Part shown: one piece after another, positions 61,603-64,000 of the stretch
Numbering within the stretch: the stretch's first letter is position 1
Layout: every line of letters begins with the position of its first letter
Source of the DNA: Paenibacillus endophyticus
GTDB taxonomy: Bacteria > Bacillota > Bacilli > Paenibacillales > Paenibacillaceae
Direction of reading: 5' to 3'
Assembly: GCF_014192395.1 (NCBI RefSeq)
Contig: NZ_JACHXW010000016.1
Location: forward strand, 96,932-160,931
DNA: 64,000 bases
The notes under the pieces: model-generated
The model's database searches: none
What the model saw: only the letters and a program-made list of their open reading frames with translations
Told to the model about the DNA's origin: nothing
Program-made: the position numbers and the translations under genes

Positions 61603-62410
61603 TCAAAACAACCTCTTTCCTGCTCTCCATTTGCTCTCTAAGACCTTTTAAGCTGTGCGCCAGATCATTCTCGACGCAATCCTGCGTTTCATGCGAATGC
61701 TTAATATGGAATTTAAGCTTTCCGTTCGACGCAGCCGGCTCCTGTCCGAGATAGGAACGAATCATATCCAGATCATGCGATACCATCAGGAACGTAATGT
61801 TATGATGCTGATGCATATGCTTGATCATATGAAAGAAGCTTTCCTGCGTCTCGGTATCGATGCCTACCGTTGGCTCATCCAATATGAGCAGCGAAGGATT
61901 GTTAATGAGCGCCCTCGCCAAAAATACGCGCTGCTGCTGACCGCCGGACAGCTGGCCGATACGCTTGTCCTGCAAATCATCAATGCCCATCGCATGCAAG
62001 GCATCTTCGCATTTCTTGTAATCCTCTTTGTTCATTCGCTTGAACAGCTTGCTCCGGCCGAACAGCCCTGATAGCACAACCTCGCGAACCGTCGCCGGAA
62101 ACAACGGATTCAGTGAATTTTTCTGTGGCACGTAGCCAATGCGCTCCCACTGCTTGAAGCGGTCCACCTTTTCTCCGAATAAACGAATGGTTCCGCTCGT
62201 AGGCTTCAGCAAGCCGACAATCATCCGCAGCAATGTCGTTTTGCCGGCGCCGTTCGTTCCAATCAATCCGATAAAGTCGCGTTCCTTCACCGCAAAGCTG
62301 AGATCCGAAATTACAGACTGCTGCTGGAACGAAAAGGAAACGCCTTCCAATGAAATAACCTCTTGGTGGCAATTAGCGCCTGTATTTGTCATTCGATTTG
62401 CTTGCCCCAT
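61586..62410 (-). CDS. znuC: Zinc ABC transporter ATP-binding protein
   Basis: Walker A GTNGAGKTTLLRM, signature LSGGQQQRVFLARAL, Walker B SLLILDEPTVGID. ATG chosen at MGQANRMTN after GAGGAGA, giving 274 residues; the longer upstream frame runs into znuA. Confidence 0.94.
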   Translation of the reverse strand: MGQANRMTNTGANCHQEVISLEGVSFSFQQQSVISDLSFAVKERDFIGLIGTNGAGKTTLLRMIVGLLKPTSGTIRLFGEKVDRFKQWERIGYVPQKNSLNPLFPATVREVVLSGLFGRSKLFKRMNKEDYKKCEDALHAMGIDDLQDKRIGQLSGGQQQRVFLARALINNPSLLILDEPTVGIDTETQESFFHMIKHMHQHHNITFLMVSHDLDMIRSYLGQEPAASNGKLKFHIKHSHETQDCVENDLAHSLKGLREQMESRKEVVLIGDRN

Positions 62411-62468
62411 TACTTCTCTCCTCACAGCAATACGGAGCTGAATCAGCTCCGTAGGATTGCCTTTTGTT

Positions 62469-63512
62469 CTATTGTAATGCTTGCACAAGATTTTGCAAGT
62501 TTCGTTCCATAAGCGTTAAGTAGTTTTCCCCGCTCTTTTCTTGGTCGTTCGTCAAGCCTTCAAGCGGATTGAGCACCATCGTCTCCACGTCAGCCTCGCT
62601 AGCCAGCGTCTGTGCTAGCTGATCGGATACGAGCTCTTCAAAAAAGATATATTTGACGCCGTTTGCTTTTACGAACTTCGCAATTTCCAGCAAATCCTGC
62701 GCACGCGGCTCCGCATCTGGGCTTAAACCCATGATGGATACCTGCTTGAGCCCATAATCCCGAGCCAAATATCCGAACGCCTGATGCGAGGTTACGATAT
62801 TTTTATTAGCCGTTTGCCCAAGCTTGGCGGTATATTCGCCGTCAATCGCTTCAAGCTTAGCTATGATTGCTTTATAATTTGCTTCGTAGTCAGCTTGGTT
62901 GGCACTATCGACTTCAATTAGGCTGTTCTTTACATTCTCAGCTAGCTTTAGCGCCGATTTCGGGCTTACCCACGTATGCGGATCCAATCCTCCGTGATCA
63001 TGCGCTTCCTCATCTGCATGCTCTTCTTCATGTTCGTGTTCATCCTCATGCTCCTCTTCCGAGCCGTCCAGCAAAGTGATGCCCGTGCTGATTTCCTTGG
63101 TCACGACTGTGCTGTCTTTAGACAAACCCTTTAGAAAACCGTCAACCCAACCCTCAAGGCCTGCTCCGTGATAAAGAAAAAGCTGTGCATCGGACGCTGT
63201 GTCCAAATCGCGGCTTTTCGGCGTCCAATCATGCGGCTCGACACCGGCTGCTACTAGATTAACAGCAGCAACATGGCTGCCGCCTATTTCCGATGCAAGA
63301 AAATAAAGGGGATAAAAGCTTGTCACTACGCTTATCGGCTTTGCCGCTTCATCCGTACCCGAATTTCCATTCGATGTATTTACCGCATTTGTAGCACTCG
63401 CAGCGGGCGAAGTATTTTCCGTATTATTACCGCAGGCTGCCGCGAATAGCAGCATGGCTGTCAAAAGCATACCCAGCGACGCTTTGCGTATTTTTTTTGA
63501 TGCTTTACTCAT
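62469..63512 (-). CDS. znuA: Zinc-binding lipoprotein ZnuA/AdcA-type
   Basis: Solute-binding lipoprotein with lipobox FAAACG. Family features: SFYPLYFLASEIGG, VEPHDWTPKSRD, a His/Glu-rich loop (HEDEHEHEEEHADEEAHDHG) before DPHTWVSPKSALK, and TSHQAFGYLARDYG. ATG after GGAGAG; 347 residues. First gene of znuA-znuC-znuB-ccdA. Confidence 0.95.
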   Translation of the reverse strand: MSKASKKIRKASLGMLLTAMLLFAAACGNNTENTSPAASATNAVNTSNGNSGTDEAAKPISVVTSFYPLYFLASEIGGSHVAAVNLVAAGVEPHDWTPKSRDLDTASDAQLFLYHGAGLEGWVDGFLKGLSKDSTVVTKEISTGITLLDGSEEEHEDEHEHEEEHADEEAHDHGGLDPHTWVSPKSALKLAENVKNSLIEVDSANQADYEANYKAIIAKLEAIDGEYTAKLGQTANKNIVTSHQAFGYLARDYGLKQVSIMGLSPDAEPRAQDLLEIAKFVKANGVKYIFFEELVSDQLAQTLASEADVETMVLNPLEGLTNDQEKSGENYLTLMERNLQNLVQALQ

Positions 63513-63546
63513 TTTATAATCTCTCCATTCCAAATCTTCTTCGTAA

Positions 63547-63561
63547 TCGTTATTATTACGT
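63547..63561. promoter_or_regulatory. Zur-like operator of the znu operon
   Basis: TCGTTAT-T-ATTACGT matches the Bacillus Zur 7-1-7 palindrome (TCGTAAT-N-ATTACGA) at 12 of 14 positions, 34 bp upstream of znuA. Zinc repression is expected. Confidence 0.7.
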
Positions 63562-63714
63562 TTTGTATTATACGATGCCTTTTGCAAGACTGTCAACCCC
63601 GTCTGCCGGAATAAATTGATAGGCTGAAAATTGAAGCTTTTCGGTATAGTCATTTATTTGGACCATAACAAGCAGCTAAAAAACTATGAACAACATTCCA
63701 TAGCTGGAAACAAG

Positions 63715-63806
63715 CGTAAACGGCTGAAGCCGTCCTCTGGCGGCTAAGCTCTCGTTTCGCGTAGAAATATAGAGAAAGTTGGCGAAATGATATACTTTTC
63801 TATATG
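63715..63806. repeat. Host dispersed intergenic repeat, copy 2
   Basis: AAACGGCT, GGCGGC, CTCGTTTC and AGAAATATAGAGAA occur in the order seen at 42063-42155, and both end with a CTATAT block. Similarity is clear but imperfect. Confidence 0.55.
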
Positions 63807-63914
63807 ACGAATTGTAATATGAAGTGCGACAGCTAGCTGAACAAAAAAAGCCCATGAATGGATTCGTGTAAAATGGAAGTTACCACACAACCATCATTTA
63901 CAGGGGAACCCAAC

Positions 63915-64000
63915 ATGAGCTACTCCCATCTTACCATAATTGAACGAGGACAACTAGAAGCGCTGCATCGATTAGGCTGGTCTTGCCGCAGGATTGGGCA
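63915..64000 (+). CDS. IS30-family transposase, start only
   Basis: The frame opens MSYSHLTIIERGQLEALHRL followed by GWSCRRIG and runs off the window. This is the N-terminal helix-turn-helix of IS30 transposases. AGGGGAAC precedes the ATG. The left inverted repeat should lie at about 63840-63900 but I could not fix its end. Confidence 0.8.
   Translation, partial: MSYSHLTIIERGQLEALHRLGWSCRRIG

Overview
The window reads as chromosome of a spore-forming Bacillota, most likely Paenibacillus or a close relative. It carries spo0A, spoIVB, a complete spoIIIAA-AH operon, splB and the classic Bacillales string recN-argR-tlyA-dxs-ispA-xseB-xseA-folD-nusB, followed by asp23/amaP, accBC, efp, yqhT, aroQ, yqhR, yqhQ and mntR. 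Gene order on the right side matches the Bacillus subtilis recN-to-mntR region closely. No rRNA, tRNA or CRISPR array was seen.

Layout. 1-3398: host flank with the branched-chain keto acid dehydrogenase genes (bkdAA partial, lpdV), a DUF2627 gene, coaD and a 55-residue ORF, ending at the original spo0A terminator. 3399-29831: a 26,433-bp AT-rich integrated element inserted in the 3' part of spo0A. 29832-64000: spo0A itself and the long conserved host block, then a zinc-uptake operon with a Zur-like operator and the beginning of an IS30-type element at the edge.

The element is the main discovery. The last 75 codons of spo0A plus its stop and three more bases occur twice as a perfect 231-bp direct repeat (3399-3629 and 29832-30062). 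The right copy completes an intact spo0A of 270 codons; the left copy is an orphan 3' fragment next to the old spo0A terminator. Inside the right junction lies a tyrosine recombinase in the same direction as spo0A, 186 bp downstream of it. A hairpin followed by U residues overlaps the recombinase ribosome binding site. Partly matching subterminal inverted repeats sit inside both junctions. The arrangement suggests an element that takes over the end of the sporulation master regulator, repairs it, and may sense spo0A transcription.

The cargo falls into four blocks. (a) A minus-strand block of nuclease or defence-like genes: Mrr-like membrane protein, MazG-like/DUF5655 fusion, two HNH proteins, a DUF6979-like gene, NERD-HRDC, AlbA_2/Schlafen-like and DUF3800, interrupted by one orphan 1493-residue phage tail gene and an integrase remnant. 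(b) A serine recombinase, a putative replication protein and a non-coding segment rich in inverted repeats. (c) A plus-strand operon of a DnaA-N-like/zinc-finger protein and coiled-coil peptides, separated by related hairpins. (d) Small regulators with palindromic operators, lipoproteins and a decaying zone in which several small genes each carry one nonsense codon or frameshift.

The host block combines stationary-phase and housekeeping functions: Spo0A, SpoIVB and the SpoIIIA channel act in sporulation, SplB repairs spore DNA, the isoprenoid, folate, fatty-acid, shikimate and aspartate genes are core metabolism, and ZnuABC supplies zinc. All assignments come from reading the sequence and from family knowledge; no database search was run.
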